Counted from the first letter of the stretch, positions 44,235 to 53,592 are shown. The stretch is DNA of 64,000 nt from Carboxylicivirga longa (GCF_050589825.1 NZ_JBNGOZ010000007.1:62001-126000), one strand, 5' to 3'. A program made the numbers and translations. Notes: generated by a model from the letters alone, not told the origin.

Positions 44235-45020
44235 GTGGGAAAGAATAAGTTGAAGAAGTTTGCCGAGATGGCAACTTATGATCATGTATTTGAAGCTGAT
44301 TATAGCGACCTAAAAGGTGAATCCTTTTTTCAGAAAGGGAAATGGCACCAGTCATTTTTTAAAAATAACAATCCGATAGTGTTGGAGTTAGGATGCGGAA
44401 AAGGCGAATATACAGTTGGCCTCGCCGAACTTTTTCCGGATAAGAATTTTATCGGAATTGATATTAAAGGAGCACGCATGCATCGTGGGGCTACCGATGC
44501 CAAAGATAAGGGCCTGAAGAATGTGGCCTTTGTGCGCACACGCATCGAATTCATCACAGCGTTCTTTGCCGAGAATGAAGTGGATGAGATATGGCTGACT
44601 TTTCCCGATCCACAAATGAAAAAGGTCAATAAGCGCCTGTCGTCCACGCGCTTTCTTCAACTGTACAAGCAATTTCTAAAACCCGGTGGATTAATACACC
44701 TGAAAACCGATTCACATTTTCTATATACCTATACGGCTGCCATGGTAAAAGAAAACCAACTGCCGGTAGAAGTTAACGAAACGGATTTATATGGTTCGGG
44801 CTACAATGACCCCATCCTATCCATTCAAACCTATTACGAATCCAAGTGGATCAACCATGGCTTATCTATCAAATACCTTCAGTTTCATCTGGATGATCGT
44901 GATAATTGGATAGAGCCCGAGATAGAAATTGACTTTGATGATTATCACAGCGCCGGCAGGGGTGTTAAGGTAAAAGCGTCACTCACACGTCATGCTGATG
45001 CCCGCCGCAAGGGAAAATAA
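44235..45020 (+). CDS. trmB: tRNA (guanine-N7-)-methyltransferase
   Basis: TrmB methylates G46 of tRNA with S-adenosylmethionine. The start is GTG at 44235, giving MGKNKLKKFAEMATYDHVF, which resembles TrmB starts in relatives; the next ATG at 44268 would lose this. SAM-binding residues are in LELGCGKGEY (50-59), and WLTFPDPQMKK marks the conserved tRNA-binding and catalytic loop. It has 261 residues and is 6 bases after gldH and 6 before the alkyltransferase-like gene. Confidence 0.93.
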   Translation: MGKNKLKKFAEMATYDHVFEADYSDLKGESFFQKGKWHQSFFKNNNPIVLELGCGKGEYTVGLAELFPDKNFIGIDIKGARMHRGATDAKDKGLKNVAFVRTRIEFITAFFAENEVDEIWLTFPDPQMKKVNKRLSSTRFLQLYKQFLKPGGLIHLKTDSHFLYTYTAAMVKENQLPVEVNETDLYGSGYNDPILSIQTYYESKWINHGLSIKYLQFHLDDRDNWIEPEIEIDFDDYHSAGRGVKVKASLTRHADARRKGK

Positions 45021-45026
45021 AACAGC

Positions 45027-45359
45027 ATGGCCAATTCAGACTTCTTCCATCGCGTGTATCAGGTTGCGGAACTAATTCCACATGGCAGGGTAACAAGCTA
45101 TGGCGCTATTGCCAGGTATTTGGGCAGCACACGGGGCGCTCGCATGGTGGGTTGGGCCATGAATAAATGTGGCAGCTGGCACCGTTTTGTGCCAGCTCAC
45201 CGCGTGGTCAACAGTAAGGGGTTGCTCACCGGCAAGCACCATTTCCCCGGCGGTGAAACCATGAAAGAGTTATTGACCAACGAAGGCGTCTTAGTGAAAG
45301 ATAATCAAATCATCAACTTTGCAGATGTATTCTGGGATCCATCACTGGAATTGCTGTAA
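45027..45359 (+). CDS. Alkyltransferase-like (ATL) DNA-binding protein
   Basis: The 110-residue protein matches the C-terminal domain of O6-methylguanine-DNA methyltransferase: HGRVTSYGAIAR and RGARMVGWAMN fit the helix-turn-helix. Instead of the catalytic PCHR it has PAHR (56-59), with Ala57 replacing the acceptor cysteine. Such ATL proteins bind alkylated bases without repairing them and can recruit nucleotide excision repair. It lies 6 bases after trmB, and a terminator ends this run. Confidence 0.88.
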   Translation: MANSDFFHRVYQVAELIPHGRVTSYGAIARYLGSTRGARMVGWAMNKCGSWHRFVPAHRVVNSKGLLTGKHHFPGGETMKELLTNEGVLVKDNQIINFADVFWDPSLELL

Positions 45360-45379
45360 AGCATCTATAATACAAACCT

Positions 45380-45408
45380 AAAGAGAAAGCAATTTCTCTT
45401 TTTTTTTA
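45380..45408 (+). terminator. Rho-independent terminator after the ATL gene
   Basis: AAGAGAAA (45381-45388), a 4-base loop, TTTCTCTT (45393-45400), then a T run. Confidence 0.75.
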
Positions 45409-45416
45409 TACTTTTG
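45409..45416 (+). promoter_or_regulatory. Putative -7 box for mrp
   Basis: TACTTTTG directly follows the terminator T run and lies 36 bases before the mrp ATG. The terminator T run overlaps the -33 region. Confidence 0.4.
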
Positions 45417-45452
45417 AGTCTAATTTTTACAAGGTTTAAATAAAGATAAGCA

Positions 45453-46562
45453 ATGGAGTACTATCCAAATCTCATATTAGACGCCCTTAAGCACGTAGTG
45501 CATCCGGGCAAAGGGAAAGATATTGTGTCGCTGGGAATGGTAGAAGACGACCTTCGTATTGACGGCAAGCGCATCAGCTTTAGCCTGTTGTTTGAACGGG
45601 CTAACGACCCCATGGTAAGTGCTTTGAAAAAGGCCTGCGTGCAAGCTATTAAAACCTACGTGGATGACGCTGCTGATATTGAAGGAAACATTTACGTAAA
45701 AGTAAAACCTAAGCAAAAACCGGTGGAGACACAAGCACTGCCCGGCGTAAAAAATATTATTGCTGTAGCCTCGGGCAAAGGCGGTGTTGGCAAATCAACT
45801 GTCACCTCTAACCTGGCGGTGGCACTGGCCAAGGCCGGATATGCGGTAGGACTGCTTGATGCCGACATATACGGCCCTTCGGTGCCCATTATGTTTCAAA
45901 CAGAGGATGCCCGGCCAGTCTTAGAAAAAATTGACGGCAAAGACAAGATTCTTCCCGTTGAGAAGTATGGCGTTAAGATGTTAAGCATCGGCTATTTTGT
46001 AAACCCCGATGATGCACTTATCTGGCGAGGCGCTATGGCTACTAATGCCATCCGACAGTTAATCAACGATGGCAACTGGGGCGAACTCGATTACTTGCTC
46101 ATAGATCTGCCCCCGGGAACAAGCGACATTCACCTTACTATAGTTCAAACCATTGGTATTACGGGTGCTGTCATCGTATCTACACCTCAAAATGTAGCGC
46201 TGGCCGATGCGGTTAAAGGCGTTAGCATGTTCCAAAGCAAAAATATACAGGTACCGGTACTTGGCCTGATAGAAAACATGGCATGGTTTACACCGGCGGA
46301 ATTACCAGATAATAAATATTACATTTTTGGAAAGGATGGCGGAAGCAAGCTGGCCCATAAAATGGGCATTCCGTTACTGGGACAAATCCCACTGGTGCAA
46401 AGCATTCGCGAGGGTGGCGATGCCGGCGAGCCCGCTGCCTTAAATGAGCAATCCATGACCGGCATTGCCTTTGCCAATTTGGCTGAAAAAGTAGTGGTGC
46501 AGGTGGAACAGCGCAATGCCTCCATGCCCAAAACAAAAATTGTAGAAATTAAAAACAAATAA
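45453..46562 (+). CDS. mrp: Mrp/ApbC-type Fe-S cluster carrier ATPase
   Basis: Mrp/ApbC is a P-loop ATPase that carries 4Fe-4S clusters to apo-proteins. The 369-residue protein has an N-terminal MIP18-like domain (about 1-85), then GKGGVGKST (108-116) with the double-lysine P-loop of the ParA/MinD group, DADIYGPSVP and LLIDLPPGTSD. There is no CxxC pair typical of some members. It precedes a NifU C-domain gene by 3 bases, so they likely work together in Fe-S assembly. Confidence 0.92.
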   Translation: MEYYPNLILDALKHVVHPGKGKDIVSLGMVEDDLRIDGKRISFSLLFERANDPMVSALKKACVQAIKTYVDDAADIEGNIYVKVKPKQKPVETQALPGVKNIIAVASGKGGVGKSTVTSNLAVALAKAGYAVGLLDADIYGPSVPIMFQTEDARPVLEKIDGKDKILPVEKYGVKMLSIGYFVNPDDALIWRGAMATNAIRQLINDGNWGELDYLLIDLPPGTSDIHLTIVQTIGITGAVIVSTPQNVALADAVKGVSMFQSKNIQVPVLGLIENMAWFTPAELPDNKYYIFGKDGGSKLAHKMGIPLLGQIPLVQSIREGGDAGEPAALNEQSMTGIAFANLAEKVVVQVEQRNASMPKTKIVEIKNK

Positions 46563-46565
46563 GCC

Positions 46566-46814
46566 ATGGGAGAAGATAAAGCACAGGTACTCCAGCAGGT
46601 TGAGGCAGCTTTGGAGGAAATTCGTCCTTACCTTAAAGGAGATGGTGGCGATATAAGTCTTATCGACATCACCGATGATTATGTAGTGAAAGTGCGCCTT
46701 GAAGGATCATGTGATGGATGCCCACTAAGCATGCAAACCCTGAAAGGTGGTGTGGAAATGGTGGTGAAAAAATCAGTGCCTCAAATTACCGAAGTGGTAG
46801 CGGTAGAAAACTAA
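46566..46814 (+). CDS. NifU C-terminal-domain Fe-S scaffold
   Basis: This 82-residue protein corresponds to the NifU/Nfu domain, with the CxxC motif Cys49-Asp-Gly-Cys52 (SCDGCPLS) that binds a 4Fe-4S cluster, flanked by YLKGDGGDISLIDI and GGVEMVVKKSVPQI. It starts 3 bases after mrp, and a hairpin repeat follows. Confidence 0.92.
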   Translation: MGEDKAQVLQQVEAALEEIRPYLKGDGGDISLIDITDDYVVKVRLEGSCDGCPLSMQTLKGGVEMVVKKSVPQITEVVAVEN

Positions 46815-46847
46815 CAGTAAGCTTTGTAGCTTCTATTAATTAGATAC

Positions 46848-46897
46848 TTAAGGAACGGCTCTTTGCATGTGTAACCTGATAGAGAACCGTTCCTTAA
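46848..46897. repeat. Intergenic hairpin repeat, clearest copy
   Basis: The left arm is TTAAGGAACGGCTCTTT (46848-46864), the right arm AGAGAACCGTTCCTTAA (46881-46897), with a 16-base loop. The right arm nearly repeats at 5370-5388 and 63265-63283. It lies between converging genes and could act as a terminator or processing hairpin for either, but only the downstream ATCGTTTTT offers a short T stretch. Confidence 0.6.
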
Positions 46898-46905
46898 ATC
46901 GTTTT

Positions 46906-47481
46906 TCACTCGGCCGACCAGCTCCGAACAATAGTTGCTTCACCACTTGAAAAAGTGTTTTCACGATCCAGCTCAGTTTGTGTCTCAAATTCATCACCAA
47001 ACTCCTCATCCATACTCACAAAGCCAAAATCTTTGTCTTTAACTTTACGCAAAATCTTACCAATAGCGCCCAGCGCATATTTAGATACCACCAGCCACGG
47101 AGCACCTGTAAGCCCCAGCACATCTGTAACAACACCCACAGCGTCGCTACCCAGTTCCTTTTGTATCTCACCCAACATTTCGCCGGTATCGCGCACACTT
47201 TTGCGGGTATGCCGCAGGTACACACGCACGCTCATCCGACGGTCGGCCGGCATATCACGCTCAAGCACAAAAAAGCCATCAGTACTCTCGCCCTTAGGCT
47301 CAAAATGAAGCACATTACCCTGTGATGGGCGCAGGCGAATAATATCACTTGTAGGTAAAGTGGTAATTACCATTTTATCCGCTTCAGTAGGATGTTCTGC
47401 CACAATAACGAAGTACAGTTTCCAACGCTCTTTGGGGCGATGAATGGTCAACTTCTCAAATTCTAATCGGATTTTTGTCAT
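46906..47481 (-). CDS. Hypothetical protein
   Basis: The 191-residue product starts MTKIRLEFEKLTIHRPKERW and has an N-terminal beta-rich region (1-110) and a C-terminal part with hydrophobic helices near 115-145 (DAVGVVTDVLGLTGAPWLVVS). No signal peptide is seen. I recognise no family. The start is 59 bases downstream of the SLC12-like gene's stop, on the same strand, so co-transcription is possible. No known function. Confidence 0.65.
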   Translation of the reverse strand: MTKIRLEFEKLTIHRPKERWKLYFVIVAEHPTEADKMVITTLPTSDIIRLRPSQGNVLHFEPKGESTDGFFVLERDMPADRRMSVRVYLRHTRKSVRDTGEMLGEIQKELGSDAVGVVTDVLGLTGAPWLVVSKYALGAIGKILRKVKDKDFGFVSMDEEFGDEFETQTELDRENTFSSGEATIVRSWSAE

Positions 47482-47539
47482 AATATTCGAGTTTACATCT
47501 GATTAATAAATACATTTTCACAGAACAACATCCCTACAG

Positions 47540-49765
47540 CTATTCAATGGTCTGCTTGCGGTTAGCATTGACAAACAAAATGTCACCCATATCCTCATAA
47601 CCCACAAACACATCAGATCCTGAATGCTTGGTCTGTTCTTCGCGGAAACCGATAATCGTCAGACCGGCGCCGCCCGATCGCTCTTTTATCAGGTGCTTCA
47701 CCGAAGTAGTTTCATCTTGCGGTATAATTTCGATATTGGAAAGCGTGATGGGCAGGCGTCCTGTTTGCACCAACTCACGCAACTGCTGACGCATAGCTTT
47801 CACTTCTTCTTTATTGCAGATGCTAAATATTTTTACAAACCCCTTTTTCCAATCGGGATGAGCCAGAATAATAAAACCCAGCAGTATCATCAAGTTGGCG
47901 TTTAAAATATCGATGGGACGAATCCAAATATGAATACCATTTTTAAAACGTGTATTTTTATTGGCATCGGAAAATACGCATACATCATAATCGCCGGCTC
48001 GCGTAAGGCTAATATTATCCAGTATTGCCTCTATTGCGTCCGGCTCGTTGCGACGATATTCAAACACAATCATATTATTCTCCATACCACTGATACTAGG
48101 GCTCTGAATAGCCTGCGCAATAGCTGTGGTGTAGGAAGGCGATATCATGCAATCAACAAATAAGCTACTTTCGTCATCGTGATGCTCACCAATTAACTTA
48201 TCCACAATCACCCTTGCCTCAGCATGAGTATTTTTTGAGTAGTAGCCTTTCAGAAAGTGAAAATATGTACCAAAGCCATGTTTGTAGGATATCCACTTCA
48301 TCAAATCAAACACCTTACTGTGTGTAAATGAGTTAGAAGAGATACAAATGGCTGCCGGCCGCCATTCCTCGTCATCGGCATTACGGCTTCTGTTTTTTTG
48401 CAGGTAAAGCTGAATACGCCGGCTTAACTGAAACAAGGCACCTAAGAATATCTTTTGCAGTCCACCCCGCTCCTTATGAATATGGTTAAGATAAATGTAC
48501 AAAAGAGTAATAAAAACATAAGCCACGATGGTATAAACCGCATCTATTTTAAACATGATCCATACCGAAAGGAGGAAGCCGATGAGGGAGATGCCCCAAT
48601 GCGATTTAAACTGCGGACGATAAGATGGGGAAGCACCAAAGTGATTTAAAAAGGAAATAAGACACAAAGATCCATAGGTAATCATAAAAAACATGGAGAT
48701 GATGCGCGCCACAAAATCAACTTCCCCCATTAAAACAAATACAAGGGCAATACCGATGGTGAGCAAGGTAGCATTATAAGGCTCGTTCTCGTCGCCCTTA
48801 CCCTTTGCCAGCCAATGATTAAAGCGCCTGCCTGGAAAGCTCCGGTCGATGGCAAGTGCCTGAATGGTGCGCGGAGCAACCAGTACCGAACCAATGGCCG
48901 ATGAAATAGTAGAAGCACCCAATCCTAAAGGTATGACAATGGCTCCCAACACAGCCACATTCACCATGGCCAGTTGTGACTCACTTAGGTCCTCAGGAGA
49001 TTGCGAAACAGAAAATTTATAAATGATAAACACATAAATAAGCATTCCGATCAGCGTGCCCCACAGTGTACCGCGAGGTATTGATTTCTTCGGATTTTTA
49101 AGATCACCGCTTAAACCAACGCCGGCTGTCATACCGGTGAAGGCTGGGAAACAGATGGCAAACCAAACAAAAAACTGATTCCGGTTCGAAAACACAAAGT
49201 TAGCGCCCGGATCTCCGCTGGCAAGAAAATCGGTTTGCCCCAGAAAAAACATTGTGATGGAAATAAACAAAATGGCAACCACAAAATAGAGCGTCTTTAC
49301 ACCCATATCAGAACCCTTTTTGAGCACGATAAAAGCCAGTACCAACAATGCCGGCACGCTAATCACCTGACGCGGCAAATACAAGGCAAAACGACTATTC
49401 ACCCAGTTAAACAAGGGCTCAAAGGCCTCAGTAAGAGCAATCACATAGAAGGCCACACTGATAGCCTGCGAGAAAAAAAGAGCAATCCCAATGGTGGCAC
49501 CAATATTTAATCCAAACGACCGGGATATAATAAAATACTCTCCTCCTCCCTCAACACGTGTATTGGTAGCAATTTCTGATATGGCCAATGCCGTTGGTAT
49601 GGTTATCATATGACCTAGTACAACAATACCCAAAGCTCCGTAAAAGCCCAAATTACCAACAGCCATACCAAAACGAAGAAATAAAATAGCACCCAAAATA
49701 GTAGAGATGGCCGTAAAAAATACCGGTGCGGTGCCAAATCCCTTTTTTCCCTTGTGTGAACGCAT
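47540..49765 (-). CDS. APC-superfamily transporter of the SLC12 (cation-chloride cotransporter) type
   Basis: The 741-residue membrane protein has about 12 predicted helices in the first 460 residues (GFGTAPVFFTAISTILGAIL and GGGEYFIISRSFGLNIG at the unwound first helices), then a 280-residue soluble C-terminal region. This architecture fits Na-K-Cl or K-Cl cotransporters and related amino-acid permeases; substrate is not certain. A conserved G-E-Y in the loop 1/2 region and the SLC12-like C-terminus favour cation-chloride. It is first in a pair with the 191-residue gene. Confidence 0.85.
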   Translation of the reverse strand: MRSHKGKKGFGTAPVFFTAISTILGAILFLRFGMAVGNLGFYGALGIVVLGHMITIPTALAISEIATNTRVEGGGEYFIISRSFGLNIGATIGIALFFSQAISVAFYVIALTEAFEPLFNWVNSRFALYLPRQVISVPALLVLAFIVLKKGSDMGVKTLYFVVAILFISITMFFLGQTDFLASGDPGANFVFSNRNQFFVWFAICFPAFTGMTAGVGLSGDLKNPKKSIPRGTLWGTLIGMLIYVFIIYKFSVSQSPEDLSESQLAMVNVAVLGAIVIPLGLGASTISSAIGSVLVAPRTIQALAIDRSFPGRRFNHWLAKGKGDENEPYNATLLTIGIALVFVLMGEVDFVARIISMFFMITYGSLCLISFLNHFGASPSYRPQFKSHWGISLIGFLLSVWIMFKIDAVYTIVAYVFITLLYIYLNHIHKERGGLQKIFLGALFQLSRRIQLYLQKNRSRNADDEEWRPAAICISSNSFTHSKVFDLMKWISYKHGFGTYFHFLKGYYSKNTHAEARVIVDKLIGEHHDDESSLFVDCMISPSYTTAIAQAIQSPSISGMENNMIVFEYRRNEPDAIEAILDNISLTRAGDYDVCVFSDANKNTRFKNGIHIWIRPIDILNANLMILLGFIILAHPDWKKGFVKIFSICNKEEVKAMRQQLRELVQTGRLPITLSNIEIIPQDETTSVKHLIKERSGGAGLTIIGFREEQTKHSGSDVFVGYEDMGDILFVNANRKQTIE

Positions 49766-49836
49766 AAATAACGATTGCTAAAACATAATAAGGCGTTTTC
49801 CCATCATCAATAAATCGAAAGTGGACATCACCTATA

Positions 49837-49844
49837 CAAAAATA
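49837..49844 (-). promoter_or_regulatory. Putative -7 box for the SLC12-like gene
   Basis: On the minus strand this reads TATTTTTG. A TTG lies 16 bases upstream (49863-49861), a slightly short gap. The leader would be about 70 bases. Confidence 0.4.
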
Positions 49845-49918
49845 AAAATAGGAATTATTTCAATAACATTCATTAATTTTATTAGGCAAAAAGACGATAC
49901 AAACAAGCAATACAAGGA

Positions 49919-49948
49919 TTGATAATTTAAACGCTTCGTTTATTTTTG
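49919..49948 (+). promoter_or_regulatory. Promoter for tsaE
   Basis: TTG (49919-49921), 19 bases, TATTTTTG (49941-49948), 22 bases before the ATG. Consensus boxes and ideal spacing. Confidence 0.65.
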
Positions 49949-49970
49949 TCACTCTAACACATTATGCACG

Positions 49971-50393
49971 ATGGATACATTTTACATTGACTCGCTGGAT
50001 AAGATAGATGCTGTAGCAGCCGACTTTTTAGCGAAATACAAAGATGACAGGGTAATGGCCTTTTACGGTCCTATGGGGGTTGGCAAAACCACATTTATCA
50101 AGGCCTTGTGCAAAAGCCTGGCGGTTGAAGATACGGTGAACAGCCCCAGTTTTGCCATTGTCAATGAATATCACCGCACGGACGATCGCATCGTCTATCA
50201 TTTTGATTTTTATCGATTAAAAGAAGAATCGGAAGCCTACGACATGGGATACGAAGACTATCTGTATTCGGGGCACCATTGCATGATTGAATGGCCAGAG
50301 AAAATTGCTTCACTCCTGCCGGATGGACGCCTGGAGCTGCGTATTGATGAAATGGAAGATGGAAGGCGACAAATTTTAGTGGAGAAGAAGTAA
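49971..50393 (+). CDS. tsaE: tRNA threonylcarbamoyladenosine ATPase TsaE
   Basis: TsaE is the ATPase partner of TsaB/TsaD in making t6A37 of tRNA. The 140-residue product has the P-loop GPMGVGKT (33-40), NSPSFAIVNEY with the family signature, and HFDFYRLKEESE. Length fits. The alanine dehydrogenase gene follows after 106 bases, an order seen in Bacteroidota. Confidence 0.93.
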   Translation: MDTFYIDSLDKIDAVAADFLAKYKDDRVMAFYGPMGVGKTTFIKALCKSLAVEDTVNSPSFAIVNEYHRTDDRIVYHFDFYRLKEESEAYDMGYEDYLYSGHHCMIEWPEKIASLLPDGRLELRIDEMEDGRRQILVEKK

Positions 50394-50499
50394 GACACTC
50401 AATAACTTCACCATTTTTTTACTATCTTCATGCCACTATATTATCCGAATAGCCAAAGCCACGCGCTTAATCCCGTTCGGAGCCGGTAAACAAACAACT

Positions 50500-51717
50500 A
50501 TGATGGGTGACAAAACCTCTTATTTTCCGCTGGGTCAGGCCAATTTACTGCCACGCGAAGAAATGCTTGAAGTAGGCAGGCCCAAAAAAAAGCTGTCCAT
50601 TGGCATCCCCAAGGAAACTTCGCAGTTCGAGAATCGCGTGGCGCTGACTCCTCAAGGCGTGGAATTGTTAGTTGCCAATGGACACACCGTAATTTTTGAA
50701 ACGGGTGCAGGTGACAGAGCCCATTATTTCGATCATGACTTTGCAGAGTGCGGAGCACAAATAGTCAGTCAGAAATCAGCAGCATTAAAAGCTGACATTA
50801 TCCTTAAGGTTTCATCTCTTACCAATGATGAGCTCGAACAGCTCAGTCCCAATCAACTCATCATCTCCTTACTCAACCTGCATAACCAATCGCGCAGCTC
50901 CATTCAAAAAATGCTTGACCGACGCCTAAACGCCATTGCCTTTGAACTTCTGAAAGATGACAATGGCTGTTACCCGGTAATACGCAGCATGAGCGAAATT
51001 GAAGGTACCACAGCCGTAATGGTAGCCGGTGAATACCTAAGTAAGGCACATAACGGCAAAGGTGTTTTACTGGGGGGTGTTACGGGTATTTCGCCCTCCG
51101 AGCTGGTGATACTGGGAGCCGGCACCGCAGCTGAATATGCTGCCAAGGCTGCCATAGGGCTGGGCGCCTCCGTAAAGGTGTTTGATAACTCCTACCACGA
51201 CCTGCGCGAGTTGGAGCGTAATGTAGGTCAACGAATATTTACTTCGGTACTTCATCCGCAGGCACTAAGTAAAGCCTTACAAAGTGCCGATGCCGTTTTA
51301 GGTAATCTGCGCTATTTACAGCCGGGACGTGCCTTTATTATCACAGAAGAGCAGGTGGCGCAAATGAAAAAGGGCTCCATCATCATCGATCTGAGCATGG
51401 ATGAAGGCGGGTGCTTTGAGACAAGCCGCTGCACCAACCTAGATGACCCGGTATATATCCGGCATGGCATTATTCACTACTGTGTGCCCAACGTTGCTTC
51501 GCGGGTATCGCGCACATCATCCATTGCCTTAAGTAATATTTTTGCTCCAATCATATTGCGGCTTGGCGAAGCTGGCGGAGTCCATCATCTTATTAAGGAA
51601 GATGTAGGACTGAGTCATGGCATGTATCTGTACAAAGGAATATTAACCAATAGTCATATCGGCCGTCATTTTAACCTCCCCTACAAAGATATTGGATTGT
51701 TAATGGCTGCATTTTAA
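50500..51717 (+). CDS. ald: Alanine dehydrogenase
   Basis: The enzyme interconverts L-alanine and pyruvate plus ammonia with NAD. The 405-residue product has an N-terminal extension of about 30 residues relative to typical 370-residue Ald (MGDKTSYFPLGQANLLPRE), then the catalytic domain (SIGIPKETSQFENRVALTP) and the NAD-binding GAGTAAEYAA (206-215). It is a homologue of the Ald/PNT family; alanine as substrate is inferred. ATG doublet at 50500/50503 leaves the start ambiguous by one codon. Confidence 0.85.
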   Translation: MMGDKTSYFPLGQANLLPREEMLEVGRPKKKLSIGIPKETSQFENRVALTPQGVELLVANGHTVIFETGAGDRAHYFDHDFAECGAQIVSQKSAALKADIILKVSSLTNDELEQLSPNQLIISLLNLHNQSRSSIQKMLDRRLNAIAFELLKDDNGCYPVIRSMSEIEGTTAVMVAGEYLSKAHNGKGVLLGGVTGISPSELVILGAGTAAEYAAKAAIGLGASVKVFDNSYHDLRELERNVGQRIFTSVLHPQALSKALQSADAVLGNLRYLQPGRAFIITEEQVAQMKKGSIIIDLSMDEGGCFETSRCTNLDDPVYIRHGIIHYCVPNVASRVSRTSSIALSNIFAPIILRLGEAGGVHHLIKEDVGLSHGMYLYKGILTNSHIGRHFNLPYKDIGLLMAAF

Positions 51718-51776
51718 AACCGGGGATTGGCTAGAGAATAGTATTAAGTTTTGAAAATTCCACACCAATTAACCAT

Positions 51777-53174
51777 TCACATCAGTGTTGTTTTTGATAC
51801 GCTTTCACCACGTTTGCGGGTTTTCTGAAAAGGGATGACAAAACAAAACTGCGCTCCCCCTGAGTAGGCAGTATCCAGCCATATTTCACCCCCCAGCGTA
51901 TCGATGTATTTCTGCGATATGGCAAGCCCTAAACCGTTGCCTCCAAACTCTCGTGTATGGGAGGTTGAGACCTGTCTGAACATATCAAAGATAATTTCCT
52001 CCTGCCCCTGCGGCACTCCCCTTCCTGTGTCTCTCACATAAAACAACAGGCGATCATCCGATAGAGTATACCCAAACTTAATCCATCCCTCAGCCGTGTA
52101 TTTAACCGCGTTATCAAGTAAATGATTAAGCACCTTAAGAAGTCCCTGCTGATCAGTTATTATATCGTCGTCTTCATCTTCAAAGCCCTTTTCCAAATAA
52201 AGCTTAATGGGCTTTTGCATCAGTTTCACCTCACGCATATAATGCATCAGCATATTTTCAAGCAGTTCATTCAATCGAAAACGCTTGGGACCTTCCTGAA
52301 TCAAACGTGTCTGCAATTTAGAAATATCGATCAGGTTATCCATAACCTTAAGTAACTGCATGCCATTAAGATTAATAATACCAATATACTCCTCCCGCTC
52401 TTCCCGGCTCAGTGATTCTGTCCGCAGCAATTCAGAGAAACCAAGAATCACATTCATGGGCGTCCTTATCTCGTGACTCAGGTTGGCTAAAAAAGTAGAT
52501 TTAAGGTGATCATTCTCTCTGGATTTTTGCTGTGCCTCGCTGAGTTTTTGAAGCGACACATCCAGTTCGTCATTCTTTCGTTTTAACGTCAAATGCGTTA
52601 TCTCCAGCTCTTTATTTCGAACACTCAACTCCTCCTTGGCCTTCAGGTGCTCTATTTCACTACTCATCCGAGGCGTAAACATATAGGCCAGCGACTCCAC
52701 CACTTTGGCATCTTTCAACGGCTTTTTGTACAACGCAATAAAAATTCCATTGGGCTGATAGCCGGCATTAAAGAGTGGAATACCAATGTAACCTTCAATC
52801 TTATGCTCACCAATCAGGCTATCACTAGGAAACTGCTTCCAGGCATCCACACTTATGCGACAGGAATTTTTACCAATCACATTTTCACACGGCGTATTTT
52901 TCAAGCTGTAATGCGCTTTATCCAAAACCTTTTTACCATCAGTAAAAGCAATGGATTCAACCGCGTTCTCATCGGGCAGATAACGCGCAATAATAATATA
53001 GTCGGCCTCTACAAGCCTGCATAACTGAAGAGCTGCAGCATCGAAATAGGCCTGACCAATATGCCGATTAACGGGCGTAACAATATCATGAATTATCGGA
53101 GCGACTCTTTTAAATCGCCTTAAGAGTGACTTTTTGTTAAAAAACAAGTTCTTCAACTGCATACCTTCGTTCAT
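51777..53174 (-). CDS. GAF-domain sensor histidine kinase
   Basis: The 465-residue kinase has no membrane segment, so the signal is probably cytoplasmic. A GAF-like domain fills about 40-175, a coiled coil about 175-222, then a HisKA dimerisation domain with His234 (NLSHEIRTPMN), and an HATPase domain with the N box (HLLDNAVKYT), G1 (DTGRGVP) and G2 (GGNGLGLAI). No response regulator is adjacent, so the partner is unknown. A second ATG (residue 5) is a possible start. Confidence 0.92.
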   Translation of the reverse strand: MNEGMQLKNLFFNKKSLLRRFKRVAPIIHDIVTPVNRHIGQAYFDAAALQLCRLVEADYIIIARYLPDENAVESIAFTDGKKVLDKAHYSLKNTPCENVIGKNSCRISVDAWKQFPSDSLIGEHKIEGYIGIPLFNAGYQPNGIFIALYKKPLKDAKVVESLAYMFTPRMSSEIEHLKAKEELSVRNKELEITHLTLKRKNDELDVSLQKLSEAQQKSRENDHLKSTFLANLSHEIRTPMNVILGFSELLRTESLSREEREEYIGIINLNGMQLLKVMDNLIDISKLQTRLIQEGPKRFRLNELLENMLMHYMREVKLMQKPIKLYLEKGFEDEDDDIITDQQGLLKVLNHLLDNAVKYTAEGWIKFGYTLSDDRLLFYVRDTGRGVPQGQEEIIFDMFRQVSTSHTREFGGNGLGLAISQKYIDTLGGEIWLDTAYSGGAQFCFVIPFQKTRKRGESVSKTTLM

Positions 53175-53330
53175 TATAAGGTTTTTAAAGTACAGAAAAA
53201 GACGGGACCGTTAAACATTTTTTTGACAAATGGTTTACTTTAAACGTTTGATGCCCTGTTCTGCCCAATAAAAAAAGACTGGTTAAGCACAAACAGACAG
53301 CCCAGCATTGATTAATTATTCATCGCAATC

Positions 53331-53546
53331 CTAGGCAATGGCCAATCGACTTTCGGGCTGATTCAGATAATCATAAAAAATCCCTAACAGTAAGTGATGA
53401 TCCATCTCCGGCGATATAGGAATCACCAGATCGGCAAATGTATCTTTAAAATTTACTTGTAATTCGTTTTTACGGGGAAACTCAATTCCAGCTACCTTCT
53501 GATGGGTTCGAATTTCGCCAAATGCCACAATTAAATTAAAAACCAT
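53331..53546 (-). CDS. Hypothetical small protein
   Basis: This 71-residue ORF (MVFNLIVAFGEIRTHQ... ending ESRLAIA) has an amphipathic start but no clear signal peptide or domain. Codon use is normal, but short length leaves it uncertain. It precedes the sensor kinase by 156 bases on the minus strand, so the two could be linked. No family recognised. Confidence 0.4.
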   Translation of the reverse strand: MVFNLIVAFGEIRTHQKVAGIEFPRKNELQVNFKDTFADLVIPISPEMDHHLLLGIFYDYLNQPESRLAIA

Positions 53547-53592
53547 AATTCTTTCCTTTATATTTTACTATTTCTCCCTATTCAATGTCGAA

